From NCBI RefSeq assembly GCF_002214185.1, contig NZ_CP022161.1:7137486-7201485 (forward strand): a stretch of DNA of 64,000 nt, in the 5' to 3' direction. The notes beneath the pieces were generated by a model. It worked only from the letters and a program-made list of their open reading frames with translations. It did no database searches and was not told the origin of the DNA. Source of the stretch: Streptomyces capitiformicae (GTDB lineage Bacteria > Actinomycetota > Actinomycetes > Streptomycetales > Streptomycetaceae). Made by a program: the position numbers and the translations under genes. This document shows positions 1 through 10,197 of this stretch, piece after piece (positions within the stretch are counted from its first letter, which is position 1; every line of letters starts with the position of its first letter).

Positions 1-243
1 AGTCCCGCGCTCCACCCCGCATTGACCCGGCAGCCCACCACTGACCGCTCATCTGGAGGAGTGTGCGCCTGCGCCGCCTCGGCGACGCGCCACACCAGCG
101 CGGTGGCCTGGGCCGGACGCAGCCCCAGGCGCCTTCGCGATCTGCTTCGGCGCGCTGCCGCGCTCCCTCATCATCTCCCGTACCCGGGCCAGCAGTTCCT
201 CATTGTGCGTGGTCGCCGTCGCAGTCTGCCACGCCCACGCCAT
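1..243 (-). pseudogene. Small HTH-type protein, frameshifted and cut by the left window edge
   Basis: Minus-strand reading from an ATG at 243 gives a short lead and then NEELLARVREMMRERG followed by PKQIAK, which resembles a helix-turn-helix. Near position 130 the frame breaks. Shifting by one base restores a coherent continuation (LGLRPAQATALVWRVAEAAQ and then VGCRVNAGWSAG) that stays open to base 1. The rejoined protein looks like a short actinobacterial HTH protein. One extra base in a G/C-rich run explains the break, so this is either a recent pseudogene or a sequencing error. The exact family is not recognised and the 3' end lies outside the window. The start is uncertain because no clear ribosome binding site is seen. 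Confidence 0.4.
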
Positions 244-497
244 GCCCCATACGGGGTACACGTGAGCGATTCCGGCCCCGCAGCCCACCGCCTGTCACCC
301 TGGGCTTGACGGCAACGGGCGGAATCGAGCCGGAGCGATTCGCCCGTGGCCTTTCGCGCCGGACGAGGCCATGTACGGCTGCTGGGCTTCACCACAGCGG
401 TGAAGGACGAGCCGTCCGGCCACGCCACTGTCGTGGAGCATCCCGGTAAGGGAAGCAACACCAGGAGTATGGTCTCTTATATGGCGAGACCAAGAAG

Positions 498-761
498 GTG
501 ACGGTGACGATCCCCGCGGATCTCCTGGACGAGATCCGTGGGGAGGCGGCGGAACGGGGCCTGTCGGCGTACGTCGCCGACGCCCTGCGTTTCAAGCGCG
601 ACCGCGACCGGCTACGGGAACTGTCCGACTGGCTGCAGGAGGAACACGGCCCCCTCAGCGAGGCGGAGCGCACGGCAGCGTTCGAGGAGCTGGAGGATCT
701 CGACGCCGAGCACGAGCGCCGCCGCCCCGCTGGAAAGCACGACGCCGGAGAGGCCGCGTGA
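498..761 (+). CDS. Antitoxin of a PIN-toxin pair
   Basis: This is an 87-residue acidic protein starting at GTG 498. The N-terminal VTVTIPADLLDEIRGEA fits a ribbon-helix-helix or CopG/VapB-like DNA-binding strand and helix. The rest is a highly charged helix (RDRDRLRELSDWLQEEHG) typical of toxin-wrapping tails. It overlaps the PIN gene by 4 nt (GTGA), the usual coupling of antitoxin to toxin. The start is odd: an ATG at 481 is followed by a sequence that would read MAKTKKVTVT if one base were added, but as written it hits a stop, so translation must begin at GTG 498 with a poor Shine-Dalgarno sequence. By analogy with VapBC it would neutralise the toxin and autorepress the operon; that is inferred from family and context. 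Confidence 0.7.
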   Translation: MTVTIPADLLDEIRGEAAERGLSAYVADALRFKRDRDRLRELSDWLQEEHGPLSEAERTAAFEELEDLDAEHERRRPAGKHDAGEAA

Positions 762-1183
762 AGAAGCGGGCCGGTGAGTACGGGCAGCGGCCACTGCGCG
801 TCTTCGTACTCGACTGCGAAGCCCTGTCCCTGGCCGTACGAGGCGACCGGAAGATGATCGCCTGGCTCGACCTCGCGGCCGGAGGCGAAGCCGAGGTGGT
901 GACGTCTCCGATGACGCTGGTCGAAGCGTACGACGGCAGAACCACCGAGCAGCGCTGGGACTGGGTGCTCTCCAGGCTCAAGGTCGCGGACATCGGAAAG
1001 GACGAGGCCCGTCAGGCCCGCCGCCTCCTGGCCGATGCCAAGCTGCACGGCCACGAGTACGCGATCGACGCCGTACTCGCTGTCCTCGCACGCCAGCAGA
1101 AGGGCCAGGTCACCGTCTTCACCTCGGACGTGGACGACCTGGAACAGCTGGTTCCGGACTCGATCGTCGTCAAGAAGGTATGA
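758..1183 (+). CDS. PIN-domain toxin (VapC-like ribonuclease)
   Basis: This 141-residue protein has the spaced acidic residues of PIN ribonucleases: Asp19 in VFVLDCEA, Glu56 in TLVEAYD, Asp104 in YAIDAVLAV and Asp124/Asp127 in FTSDVDDLE. Its length and four-acid pattern match VapC-type toxins, which cleave RNA with Mg2+ and are held inactive by the upstream antitoxin. The GTG start at 758 overlaps the antitoxin stop by 4 nt, which indicates translational coupling. All catalytic acids are present, so it could be active. Immediately after the stop comes a 12-bp tandem repeat. The RNA target cannot be read from sequence. Confidence 0.8.
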   Translation: MKKRAGEYGQRPLRVFVLDCEALSLAVRGDRKMIAWLDLAAGGEAEVVTSPMTLVEAYDGRTTEQRWDWVLSRLKVADIGKDEARQARRLLADAKLHGHEYAIDAVLAVLARQQKGQVTVFTSDVDDLEQLVPDSIVVKKV

Positions 1184-1191
1184 CCCGGCGC

Positions 1192-1275
1192 TCTGGTCTC
1201 GGTTCTGGTCTCAGTTCTGGTCTCAGTTCTGGTCTCAGTTCTGGTCTCAGTTCTGGTCTCAGTCCTGGTCTCAAT
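1192..1275. repeat. Minisatellite, 12 bp x 7
   Basis: Seven head-to-tail copies of a 12-bp unit, tctggtctcagt with one or two variants at the ends. They begin 9 bp after the PIN toxin stop codon. The array is noncoding on the plus strand as far as can be told. Confidence 0.95.
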
Positions 1276-1438
1276 CACCCCCGTCCGACGCCGCACGACG
1301 CCTCTCTCACGCCCCGCTCCACCGCAGGTCAAGACGCCTACGCCGGTTGCAGTTCTGGTTGCGTTTACAGGCGACATCAGGGACATCTCGCCAAACAGAC
1401 AGGCGCACGCCGCCGCCGAGACGCCCGGCCCCACGGCC

Positions 1439-1612
1439 ATGGTGGCCCCGGCCTCCTCCATGCCGCCGGGCCCGGACCGCCCCGACCCATACCCGGAGAA
1501 TCCGCGGAGTCGGCGTGATCAGATGCTGCGCCGTGCCCTGTGCGAGGGGTGGCCGGTCCGGGAGCGTGGGCGAGTCGTGGCGGTGGCGGGCCCAGGTGCC
1601 GACTTGCGGTGA
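1439..1612 (+). CDS. Possible small protein of unknown function
   Basis: ATG at 1439 opens a 57-residue frame with C/G-biased third positions and a plausible tail (RSRRDQMLRRALCEGWPVRE). The same frame stays open upstream to about 1300 without a start codon and reads sensibly (VAFTGDIRDISPNRQAHAAA), so it may be the remnant of a longer gene. The stop at 1610-1612 lies one base before the ATG of another tiny frame at 1614. No family is recognised. The coding call is weak. Confidence 0.25.
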   Translation: MVAPASSMPPGPDRPDPYPENPRSRRDQMLRRALCEGWPVRERGRVVAVAGPGADLR

Positions 1613-1613
1613 A

Positions 1614-1697
1614 ATGGCCGACTACCTCGAACGGCCTCTGCATGACATGCGGTGTTCCGCGAGGGAAGGTATGACTGACAGGGAGACCCAGGGATGA
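1614..1697 (+). CDS. Possible 27-residue leader peptide before the phosphatase gene
   Basis: ATG 1614 gives a 27-residue frame beginning MADYLERPLHDM. Its stop codon overlaps the proposed phosphatase start as ATGA (1694-1697), the geometry of translational coupling. The peptide matches nothing I know. It could be a leader that loads ribosomes onto the phosphatase gene, or chance. Confidence 0.25.
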   Translation: MADYLERPLHDMRCSAREGMTDRETQG

Positions 1698-3811
1698 GGC
1701 CCCGGGCGGTTCCGGCACTGCCGAAGGGAACGGCCGGTATGCCTGAGCGAGAGTCCTGGAACGGGAACAGGTTGGGGGACGGCCTCACCGCTGCGCCGGG
1801 CGGCCTGCTCGATCTACTGCGGGTTGCCGCCCTGGTCCTGGGCAGCGACGGGCGGATCGTGCTGTGGAGCCCCGAGGCGGAGCTGTTGCTGGGTTTCTCC
1901 GCCGCTGAGGCACTGGGCGAGAACGCGGGTCGGCTGCTGGTGGCACCGGAGAACCGGTCACGGGCCCGAGAGCTGTTCGAGCACGTACGCTCAGGTGCGC
2001 GCTGGGCGGGAGTCTTTCCGGTACGGCACAAGGACGGCTCCATGCGCCGGGTGGAGTTCCGCACCATGCAACTGCGTGATGCGCGCGGCGACGTTCATGC
2101 CCTTGGGCTGGCCACGGACGCCCAAACCGTACGGGACGTGGAGCGGGACCTGGCCCTGTCCCACACCCTGTTCCACCAGTCACCGGTGGGCATCGCGGTG
2201 TTCGACACCGATCTGCGGTGGGTGCGCGTCAATCCGTCGCTGGAGCGGATCAACGGCGTGCCCGAGGAGGCCGTGCTGGGCCGCCGCGTCGGCGAGGCGC
2301 TGCCGGCGCTGGATGTGGAGGCCATCGAGTCGCGGATGCGTCAGGTCCTGCGGACCGGTGAGCCACTGCTCGATCGGCAGACCATAGGCCGGACGGCCGC
2401 GGACAGCGAGGACCACGCCTACTCGGAGTCGTACCACCGGATCGAGGACGCGAACGGGCGGGTGCTGGGCCTGGCGATGGCGATCCTTGACGTCTCCGAG
2501 CGGCAGCGGGCGGCGGCCGAGGTCGCGAAGGCACGGGAGCGGCTGGCGGTCATAGCCGACGCCAGTGTTCGCATCGGCACCACGCTGGACCTGCGCCAGA
2601 CTGCCCGTGAGCTGGCGGAGGTGGCCGTGCCGGAGCTCGCCGACCTCGCGGCGGTCGACGTACTCGACTCGGTGGTCGATCTCGGCGGAACGGCCACGAC
2701 ACGCATGGACGGCCTCCTCGACTTCCGGGCGCTCGCCGTCGCGGCCTGCTGTCCCACCCATGCGATCGAGGCTGCGGATCCGGTCGGCGAACTGGCGTCG
2801 TACGACTCATCACGGGTGATCACCCAGTGCGTGCGAGAGGCGCGGCCGATCCTGCTGCGGCGGGTGACCGCCGTGACGATGCGGCGCATCGCCAGAGACG
2901 ACTCCGCCGCCGAGACGCTCCGGCGGGCCGGGGTCCACTCCTATCTGGCCGCCCCTCTGCTGGCCCGCGGCGAGGTGCTGGGCACACTCAGCCTCTCCCG
3001 CACGGTGAACCCCCGGCCGTTCGACGGCCAGGACGTCACGCTCGCCACCGACCTGGCCGCACGCGCCGCCATCTGCATCGACAACTCCCGGCTGTACGGA
3101 CGTGAGCGCAACACCGCGCTCACCCTCCAGCGCAGCCTGCTCCCCCAGGAGCCGCCGCACTGCGCCGACATCGAGGTCGCCTCCCGCTACCTGCCCGCGG
3201 TCAGCGAGGTCGGCGGAGACTGGTTCGACGTACTGCCGCTCAAGGACGGCAAGGTCGGCCTGGTCGTCGGCGACGTGATGGGCAAGGGCGTGCACGCCGC
3301 GGCGATCATGGGCCAGCTCCGTACGGCCACCCGCGCCCTCGCCCGGCTGGACCTGCCGCCGGCCGAGCTGCTGTACCACCTCGACGACATCGCCGCCTCG
3401 CTCGGTGACTCCGACTCGATGGCCACCTGCCTCTACGTCGTCTGCGACCCACGGCTCCACCGGTGCGAACTCTCCCGCGCAGGCCATCTGCCGCCGGTAC
3501 TCGTGGACCCGGCCGGCAGAGCCGAACTCCTCGACGTACCCGGCGCAGTGCCGCTCGGTGTCGGGGGCGTGCCGTTCGGCTCCGAGGAGCATGATCTGAC
3601 GGAAGGAACGCTGCTCGCACTGTTCACGGACGGCCTGGTGGAGAACCGCGGGGAATCAATCGACATCGGACTGCAGAAGCTGCTACGGCTCTTGGACGGC
3701 ACCCAGCTTCCGCTGGAGGAGACCTGTGACATGCTGCTCGGCGCCTTGCACCGGGAACCGGACGACGATGTGGCACTGCTCCTCGCCCGGCACAGCAGCT
3801 CACAGAATTGA
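1694..3811 (+). CDS. PAS-PAS-GAF-SpoIIE (PP2C-type) serine phosphatase
   Basis: This is a 705-residue multidomain signalling protein. PAS 1 spans roughly residues 35-150 (IVLWSPEAELLLGFSAAEALG), PAS 2 roughly 155-270 (QSPVGIAVFDTDLRWVRVNP) and a GAF domain roughly 285-465. The C-terminal SpoIIE/RsbU-type phosphatase (about 475-700) shows VGGDWFDVLPL, VGDVMGKGVHAA and LFTDGLVENR, which carry the metal-binding aspartates. Such proteins dephosphorylate anti-anti-sigma factors and so release alternative sigma factors in response to a sensed signal. The start at 1694 follows GGGAG at good spacing; an in-frame ATG at 1739 is an alternative. No RsbW-like ATPase domain or anti-sigma partner gene is adjacent, so the target lies elsewhere. 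Confidence 0.88.
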   Translation: MRPRAVPALPKGTAGMPERESWNGNRLGDGLTAAPGGLLDLLRVAALVLGSDGRIVLWSPEAELLLGFSAAEALGENAGRLLVAPENRSRARELFEHVRSGARWAGVFPVRHKDGSMRRVEFRTMQLRDARGDVHALGLATDAQTVRDVERDLALSHTLFHQSPVGIAVFDTDLRWVRVNPSLERINGVPEEAVLGRRVGEALPALDVEAIESRMRQVLRTGEPLLDRQTIGRTAADSEDHAYSESYHRIEDANGRVLGLAMAILDVSERQRAAAEVAKARERLAVIADASVRIGTTLDLRQTARELAEVAVPELADLAAVDVLDSVVDLGGTATTRMDGLLDFRALAVAACCPTHAIEAADPVGELASYDSSRVITQCVREARPILLRRVTAVTMRRIARDDSAAETLRRAGVHSYLAAPLLARGEVLGTLSLSRTVNPRPFDGQDVTLATDLAARAAICIDNSRLYGRERNTALTLQRSLLPQEPPHCADIEVASRYLPAVSEVGGDWFDVLPLKDGKVGLVVGDVMGKGVHAAAIMGQLRTATRALARLDLPPAELLYHLDDIAASLGDSDSMATCLYVVCDPRLHRCELSRAGHLPPVLVDPAGRAELLDVPGAVPLGVGGVPFGSEEHDLTEGTLLALFTDGLVENRGESIDIGLQKLLRLLDGTQLPLEETCDMLLGALHREPDDDVALLLARHSSSQN

Positions 3812-4248
3812 GGAGTCGATCTCCCACAGCTCAGGTACGAGGACGGTCAGCCGCAGCAGCAAGGCGGGGGCAAAGGTCTCCGGAACGCGTACGACCGGGT
3901 GCGCAGACGGCCGACCCCACACCGAGCACGGCCCGCCAGATAATTCTCGTTGCATTCACCGCTGTTCAGTACCGTCCGCCACCTGCCCTCAGCTCCATTC
4001 CGCCGCAGGTCAGGACTCTCCTATCCTCCGCCAGTGCCTCACCGGGCACCATGTCGCCCCCGCGTCCATGTCGTCGTAGCCGCGCTCGACCAGGCCCACC
4101 AGACCTGCCCACGCGTTCACCCTTTCGGCGACCATGGATGCCGTCCGCCAGCCGCGCTGTTGCTGTGAGTGTTCAGGGCGCCCGACCCGGTACGGGCTGA
4201 GAAGCGGGCCCCGCAGCAAAAGGCGCGAGACCCGCCTCTTCAGGTGTC
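3812..4248. other. Noncoding gap
   Basis: There are 437 bp between the phosphatase stop and the stop of the small secreted protein on the other strand. Frames crossing it lack codon bias and recognisable motifs. I see no gene, RNA or strong hairpin. Confidence 0.5.
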
Positions 4249-4464
4249 CTAGCCAACAGTCCCGCCCGGAACGAAGGCGGCGCCGGCGTCGAAGTCCTGG
4301 TTGCACCGCAAGGCCTGCAGGTTGCCGGCAACGGCGCCAGACGGGCTGACCGCGCAGACGTTGCCGATCGCCTGGGTGTCGTCGTCGCCGTGCGCGACCC
4401 CGCCGCCGAGAGCCATGCCACCGACCATGAACGTTACGGCCGCGGCCTTCTTGAGCTTGTTCAT
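4249..4464 (-). CDS. Small secreted protein
   Basis: This 71-residue protein starts at ATG 4464 behind a good ribosome binding site (GGAGAAG). Residues 1-23 (MNKLKKAAAVTFMVGGMALG and on) form a classic Sec signal peptide with a lysine-rich start and a hydrophobic core. The mature part of about 47 residues has two cysteines (NVCAVSPSGAV and ALRCNQDF) that could form a disulfide. Short exported proteins of this type are common in Streptomyces, and some act at the cell surface. It lacks the chaplin or rodlin repeat pattern, so no function is assigned. Confidence 0.65.
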   Translation of the reverse strand: MNKLKKAAAVTFMVGGMALGGGVAHGDDDTQAIGNVCAVSPSGAVAGNLQALRCNQDFDAGAAFVPGGTVG

Positions 4465-4554
4465 CGCTTCTCCGATTCCTTCACACATTCGGATTATTAC
4501 GGAATGCATTCAGTTGGTCGCAGAAAGTACCAGACCTCCCGAGAGATCCTCCGC

Positions 4555-4931
4555 ATGAAGGTTCGTTCCCGCGTGGCCACCGCCATCGCCGCGGTCGTGC
4601 ATCCCTGGCGGCCCCGGGCGACGGACATCGACGATCCGGCCAAGGTCGAACGGTGGCTGCGCGGTTACGCCGAGGACCAGATACGGGACGGCAGACGGCT
4701 CTACGGCATCTGGCTCGACGGACTGCTCGTCGGCGGGGCTGGGTCCTCCGCCTTCGACGCCCGCAACGGGACCTGCGCGTTGGGCGTCCGGCCCGCGCCG
4801 GAGGCGCGCGGCCGGGGGCTGGTGACACTCGCCGCCGGCCGCCTGACCGAGTGGGCCCTCGGCACGCGTTGGCACTGGACGGCGTACGACACGACGTGGA
4901 GGTGTGGTCGCGGGTCGCCCAGCGGGGGTGA
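4555..4931 (+). pseudogene. Decayed GNAT acetyltransferase
   Basis: From ATG 4555 the frame contains a clear RimJ/RimL-type GNAT core (RRLYGIWLDGLLVGGAGSSA, then PEARGRGLVTLAAGRLTEWA with the acetyl-CoA loop RGRG). Around 4870 the expected strand and helix (the ERGLHRVE and AVAKRLGM region) are missing. The typical C-terminus DGVRHDVEVWS reappears in another frame and ends at a stop at 4931. So about 40 codons are deleted and the frame is shifted. The N-terminus is also unlike the family. This is a pseudogene left by internal deletion. Confidence 0.7.
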
Positions 4932-4947
4932 GCGCGGCAACCGCGGT

Positions 4948-5541
4948 CTATTCCGTACGAGACGCCTGCTGGGCCGCGCTCTCCAGCCGGTTCCGGTACT
5001 CCGTCCACCACGCGGAGTCGCCCGGCGGCAGGCTCGTGTTGGTCTCGTTCATGCCCACGGCTCCGTCGATGAGTTCGCGGAGGATGTCGGCGTGGCCCGC
5101 GTGGCGTTGGGTGTCGGCGATGACGCGGGTGAGGATGTGGTGGAGGGTCGTCTTGTCGCGGTCGTCGGGCCACCAGGGGACGGTGCCGATCGTGTCCAGG
5201 GGCAGTGCGTCGACGGTGGCGTTCGAGTGGGCCCAGGCACGGCGGTAGAGGTCGGTGATCCACTCGCGTGACTCGTCGGGGGTCGCCCACATGTCCGAGT
5301 TGGGCTCGGCGTCGGCCGCCTGCCAGGTCAGCGGTTCGCCGTGCGGGCGGCCGAAGGTGTCGCCCAGGTAGCCCAGTTCGACGCCGGCCGCGTGCTTCAC
5401 CAGGCCCAGGAGGTTGGTGCCGGTCGGCGTCATGGGGCGCCGGATGTCGTACTCGGAAAGCCCGTCGAGTTTCCACAGCAGGGAGTCCCGGGCGGACTGG
5501 AGGTAGAAGAGGAGGTCGGCCTTGGCGTCTGGGGTGGGCAT
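4948..5541 (-). CDS. DinB-fold protein (DUF664 family)
   Basis: This 197-residue protein starts at ATG 5541. It has the DUF664/DinB four-helix-bundle pattern: LLWKLDGLSEYDIRRPMTPT, LLGLVKHAAGVELGYLGDTF with the first metal-site His, and LHHILTRVIADTQRHAGHAD with the other histidines. The family includes mycothiol- or bacillithiol-dependent transferases and many uncharacterised proteins. Residues resembling the metal triad are present, so it may bind a divalent metal. It stands alone downstream of uvrA2 on the same strand, separated by two tandem-repeat arrays. The substrate is unknown. Confidence 0.8.
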   Translation of the reverse strand: MPTPDAKADLLFYLQSARDSLLWKLDGLSEYDIRRPMTPTGTNLLGLVKHAAGVELGYLGDTFGRPHGEPLTWQAADAEPNSDMWATPDESREWITDLYRRAWAHSNATVDALPLDTIGTVPWWPDDRDKTTLHHILTRVIADTQRHAGHADILRELIDGAVGMNETNTSLPPGDSAWWTEYRNRLESAAQQASRTE

Positions 5542-5585
5542 GGGGCCAGTCTGCTGTCCCGCACGAGCCACCCGCACGACTTTTG

Positions 5586-5630
5586 CGGGCCGCCTCTTCG
5601 CGGGCCGCCTCTTCGCGGGCCGCCTCTTCG
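5586..5630. repeat. Minisatellite, 15 bp x 3
   Basis: Three perfect copies of cgggccgcctcttcg lie between the DinB-fold gene start and the uvrA2 stop. They are noncoding. Confidence 0.9.
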
Positions 5631-5691
5631 CGGGTGGACGGCCGCACCCGGCACTGGCCGGAAGACAGCCGCCCACCCATCCCTGGTCAGG

Positions 5692-5722
5692 CCCGTCAGG
5701 CCCGTCAGACCCGTCAGACCCG

Positions 5723-5727
<5 letters not shown>
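5692..5727. repeat. Minisatellite, 9 bp x 4, touching the uvrA2 stop codon
   Basis: Four near-identical copies of cccgtcagg or cccgtcaga, with a degenerate fifth upstream. The last copy includes the uvrA2 stop codon at 5723-5725. Confidence 0.85.
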
Positions 5728-8158
<2,431 letters not shown>

Positions 8159-8181
8159 CGTGTCTCCATCTGTGATCTGTC

Positions 8182-8230
8182 GGGCTTCCGTAGGGCTTCC
8201 GTAGGGCTTCCGTAGGGCTTCTGTAGGGCT
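8182..8230. repeat. Minisatellite, 11 bp x 4, in the uvrA2 leader
   Basis: Four copies of gggcttccgta (the last with one change) plus a partial copy fill the gap between the VOC gene stop at 8230 and the uvrA2 start at 8158. They therefore lie in the untranslated leader or promoter of uvrA2. Confidence 0.9.
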
Positions 8231-8640
8231 CAGCGCGATTGCTGGATGCGGATCCAGTTGCCGGCCGGGTCGCGGAAGACGCAGTCGCGGACACCGTACG
8301 GCTGGTCGATCGGCTCCTGGACGACGTCAGCGTCGCGGGCCTGGAGCCGGTCGAAGGTGGCGTCGACGTCGGCGGTGGCGAGGACGATGCCGGCGTAGGT
8401 GCCCTTGGCCATCATCTCGGCGATGGTGTCGCGCTCGTCGTCGGTGAGGTCGGGGTCGGCGGCGGGCGGCGTCAGGACGACGGACGTGCCCGGCTGATCG
8501 GCCGGGCCGACCGTGATCCAGCGCGTCCCGCCGTGCCCGACATCGCCCCTGACCTCGAAGCCGAGGGTGTCGCGGTAGAAGGCCAGGGCGGCGTCCGGGT
8601 CGTCGTGCGGAAGGAAGCTCGCGTGGATGGTGAGGTCCAT
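8230..8640 (-). CDS. Glyoxalase/bleomycin-resistance (VOC) superfamily protein
   Basis: This 136-residue protein starts at ATG 8640. It shows the paired beta-alpha-beta-beta-beta VOC modules: DLTIHASFLPHDDPDAALAF, FYRDTLGFEVRG, WITVGPAD, then VRDCVFRDPAGNWIRIQQ at the C-terminus, where the family's metal-ligand Glu would sit but Arg/Gln occur. The precise substrate cannot be named. A TAGCGT hexamer ends 7 nt before the ATG, which suggests a leaderless transcript. It lies directly upstream of uvrA2 on the same strand. Confidence 0.82.
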   Translation of the reverse strand: MDLTIHASFLPHDDPDAALAFYRDTLGFEVRGDVGHGGTRWITVGPADQPGTSVVLTPPAADPDLTDDERDTIAEMMAKGTYAGIVLATADVDATFDRLQARDADVVQEPIDQPYGVRDCVFRDPAGNWIRIQQSR

Positions 8641-8650
8641 GGCACTCACG

Positions 8651-9066
8651 CTAGGGGCGGCGCGGCGTCGGTGCTTCTCCATTCCTGACCAGTAGGGCCG
8701 GTGGCGGTGAGGACCCCGGCGGATTCGGGCCGGGCGTCGCGGGTCTGGACGCTACCGGCCAGACCCGCGAGCGGCGTACGGGGACGTCGAGCGGTACGCG
8801 GGGCTCGCCCGGGCGGTGCGGGGCGGAGACGGCCCAGTCGTACTTCGCGGTGAAGGCGTCCATGATGTCCGCCCGCAAGGGACCGCCACGGTGCACTACG
8901 GCATCCCCCTCGGCCACGACGGGGAACCGACGCGAACCACACGGGGGTCCCATGCGGGAGAGCCGTCCGGTCGTACGGTGCACAGCCGGACGTTCTTCTC
9001 GCGGGCCGGCCGCTCCCGTACGGCGGCCTCGACGCCGGGCTCGGCCCGTGTCACGGAGTCGCTCAT
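8651..9066 (-). pseudogene. Decayed PPOX-class FMN/F420-binding protein
   Basis: ATG 9066 overlaps the stop of the upstream dehydrogenase gene as ATGA. The first 36 residues (REKNVRLCTVRPDGSP) match the start of pyridoxamine-phosphate-oxidase-like proteins, where HVTPVWF would follow. Instead the frame degenerates. The family's C-terminal half reappears in a different frame (FPVVAEGDAVVHRGG, IMDAFTAKYDWAVS, PHRPGEPRVPLDVPV). The central flavin-binding part, about 60 codons, is missing. It is a pseudogene by deletion plus frameshift and was once the second gene of a two-gene operon. Confidence 0.65.
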
Positions 9067-9980
9067 TCCCCCGCCTTCGCGGGCCTCTCGGTGGGCTCCT
9101 CCTCGAAGCTGGCGAAATACGCGGCCGCCATGTCCTCGTCGGCGTGGCCCTGGGCCGCGGCGCGGGCGAAGCGTTCGGCGCCGGCGGCGGCCACGTCGAG
9201 GCGTAGCCCGTGCTGTTGTCCGGCCTCGACGATGAGGCGGGCGTCCTTGGCGGCGGTGGCCACGGCGAAGGAGGCCGGGGAGAGCCCGTCGTCCAGGATG
9301 AGGGCGGACTTGGCGCGCAGGTAGCCCATGTCGAGGGGGCCGCCCTCGATGACCTCGAAGAAGGACCGCGGGTCCACGCCGAGGGCCTTGGACAGGGCGA
9401 GGACCTCGCCGGCCGCGTTGGTGGCGGCGAGCACCCAGCTGTTGGTCACGAGCTTCAGCCGGGTGGCGGTGCCCGCCGCGCCGTCCTCGCCGGTCCAGAC
9501 GGTACGGGCTCCCACGGCGTCGAAGACGGGCGTCACCGTCTCCCGCCCCGAGGTCGGTCCGGCGGCCAGGACCGTCAACTGCCCGTCCTCCGCGGGCCGG
9601 CGGGTGCCGAGGACGGGGGAGTCGTAGAAGACGAGCCCGTGTTCGCGGGCCAGGTCGGCCAGTTCGGCGACGGCCTCGATGCCGACGGTGGTGGACTGCA
9701 CCCACGTGCCCCCGGTACGCAGACCGGGCGCCGCCTCGCGCATCACGTCCCGCACGGCGGCGCCGTCGTACAGCATGGTCAGTACGACATCGGCGCCACG
9801 CACCGCTTCCGCGGGGGTCTCGGCGATGTGCGCGCCGTCGGCGGCGAGCGGCTCGGCCTTGTCACGGGTACGGTTCCACGCCCGTACGGAGTGGCCGGCG
9901 CGGGCCAGGTTACGGGCCATCGCGGCACCCATGATGCCGGTGCCCAGGACACTTACGGTGAGCTTGAGCCTGTCGGTCAT
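9063..9980 (-). CDS. NAD(P)-dependent beta-hydroxyacid dehydrogenase family oxidoreductase
   Basis: This is about 305 residues, starting at ATG 9980 (GTG 9989 is an alternative). The N-terminal Rossmann motif VSVLGTGIMGAAMARNLARAG binds the dinucleotide. The substrate motif DSPVLGTRRPAEDGQL and the catalytic-lysine helix (TRLKLVTNSWVLAATNAAGE, with Lys in place as GXXXK) follow. The C-terminal all-helical domain contains FAVATAAKDARLIVEAGQQHG. The profile fits 3-hydroxyisobutyrate, 6-phosphogluconate-like or imine reductases; the substrate is not decidable. It is translationally coupled by ATGA to the broken PPOX gene. An 8-bp repeat array lies in the divergent region shared with the TauD-type gene. 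Confidence 0.85.
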   Translation of the reverse strand: MTDRLKLTVSVLGTGIMGAAMARNLARAGHSVRAWNRTRDKAEPLAADGAHIAETPAEAVRGADVVLTMLYDGAAVRDVMREAAPGLRTGGTWVQSTTVGIEAVAELADLAREHGLVFYDSPVLGTRRPAEDGQLTVLAAGPTSGRETVTPVFDAVGARTVWTGEDGAAGTATRLKLVTNSWVLAATNAAGEVLALSKALGVDPRSFFEVIEGGPLDMGYLRAKSALILDDGLSPASFAVATAAKDARLIVEAGQQHGLRLDVAAAGAERFARAAAQGHADEDMAAAYFASFEEEPTERPAKAGE

Positions 9981-10106
9981 GACACCCACTCAACCAGCCG
10001 ACCGCCCGTCGATGCCGCCGTTCGAACAGGACACATCGCCGAGCACCGGGCATGCGGGGGCGGAGGTGCGGGAAGACCGGCGGATACGACGGACACGTTG
10101 ATCATT

Positions 10107-10186
10107 GAGCGTTTGAGCGTTTGGGCGTTTGAGCGTTTGAGCGTTTGAGCGTTTGAGCGTTTGAGCGTTTGGGCGTTTGGGCGTTG
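10107..10186. repeat. Minisatellite, 8 bp x 10, just upstream of the TauD-type gene
   Basis: Ten tandem copies of gagcgttt or gggcgttt fill the space between two divergent genes and end 11 bp before the dioxygenase ATG at 10198. The unit is not a multiple of three, and copy-number change would alter promoter or leader spacing. Confidence 0.95.
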
Positions 10187-10197
10187 AGGGGCGAGCG

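Noticed and set aside
1192..1275. CRISPR array
   Set aside because: Units are contiguous 12-mers without spacers, and no cas genes occur. The same applies to the other tandem arrays.
4390..5271. 293-residue fusion protein over the GNAT region
   Set aside because: Only the middle resembles a GNAT; the start overlaps the secreted-protein gene on the other strand and the end is antisense to the DinB-fold gene.
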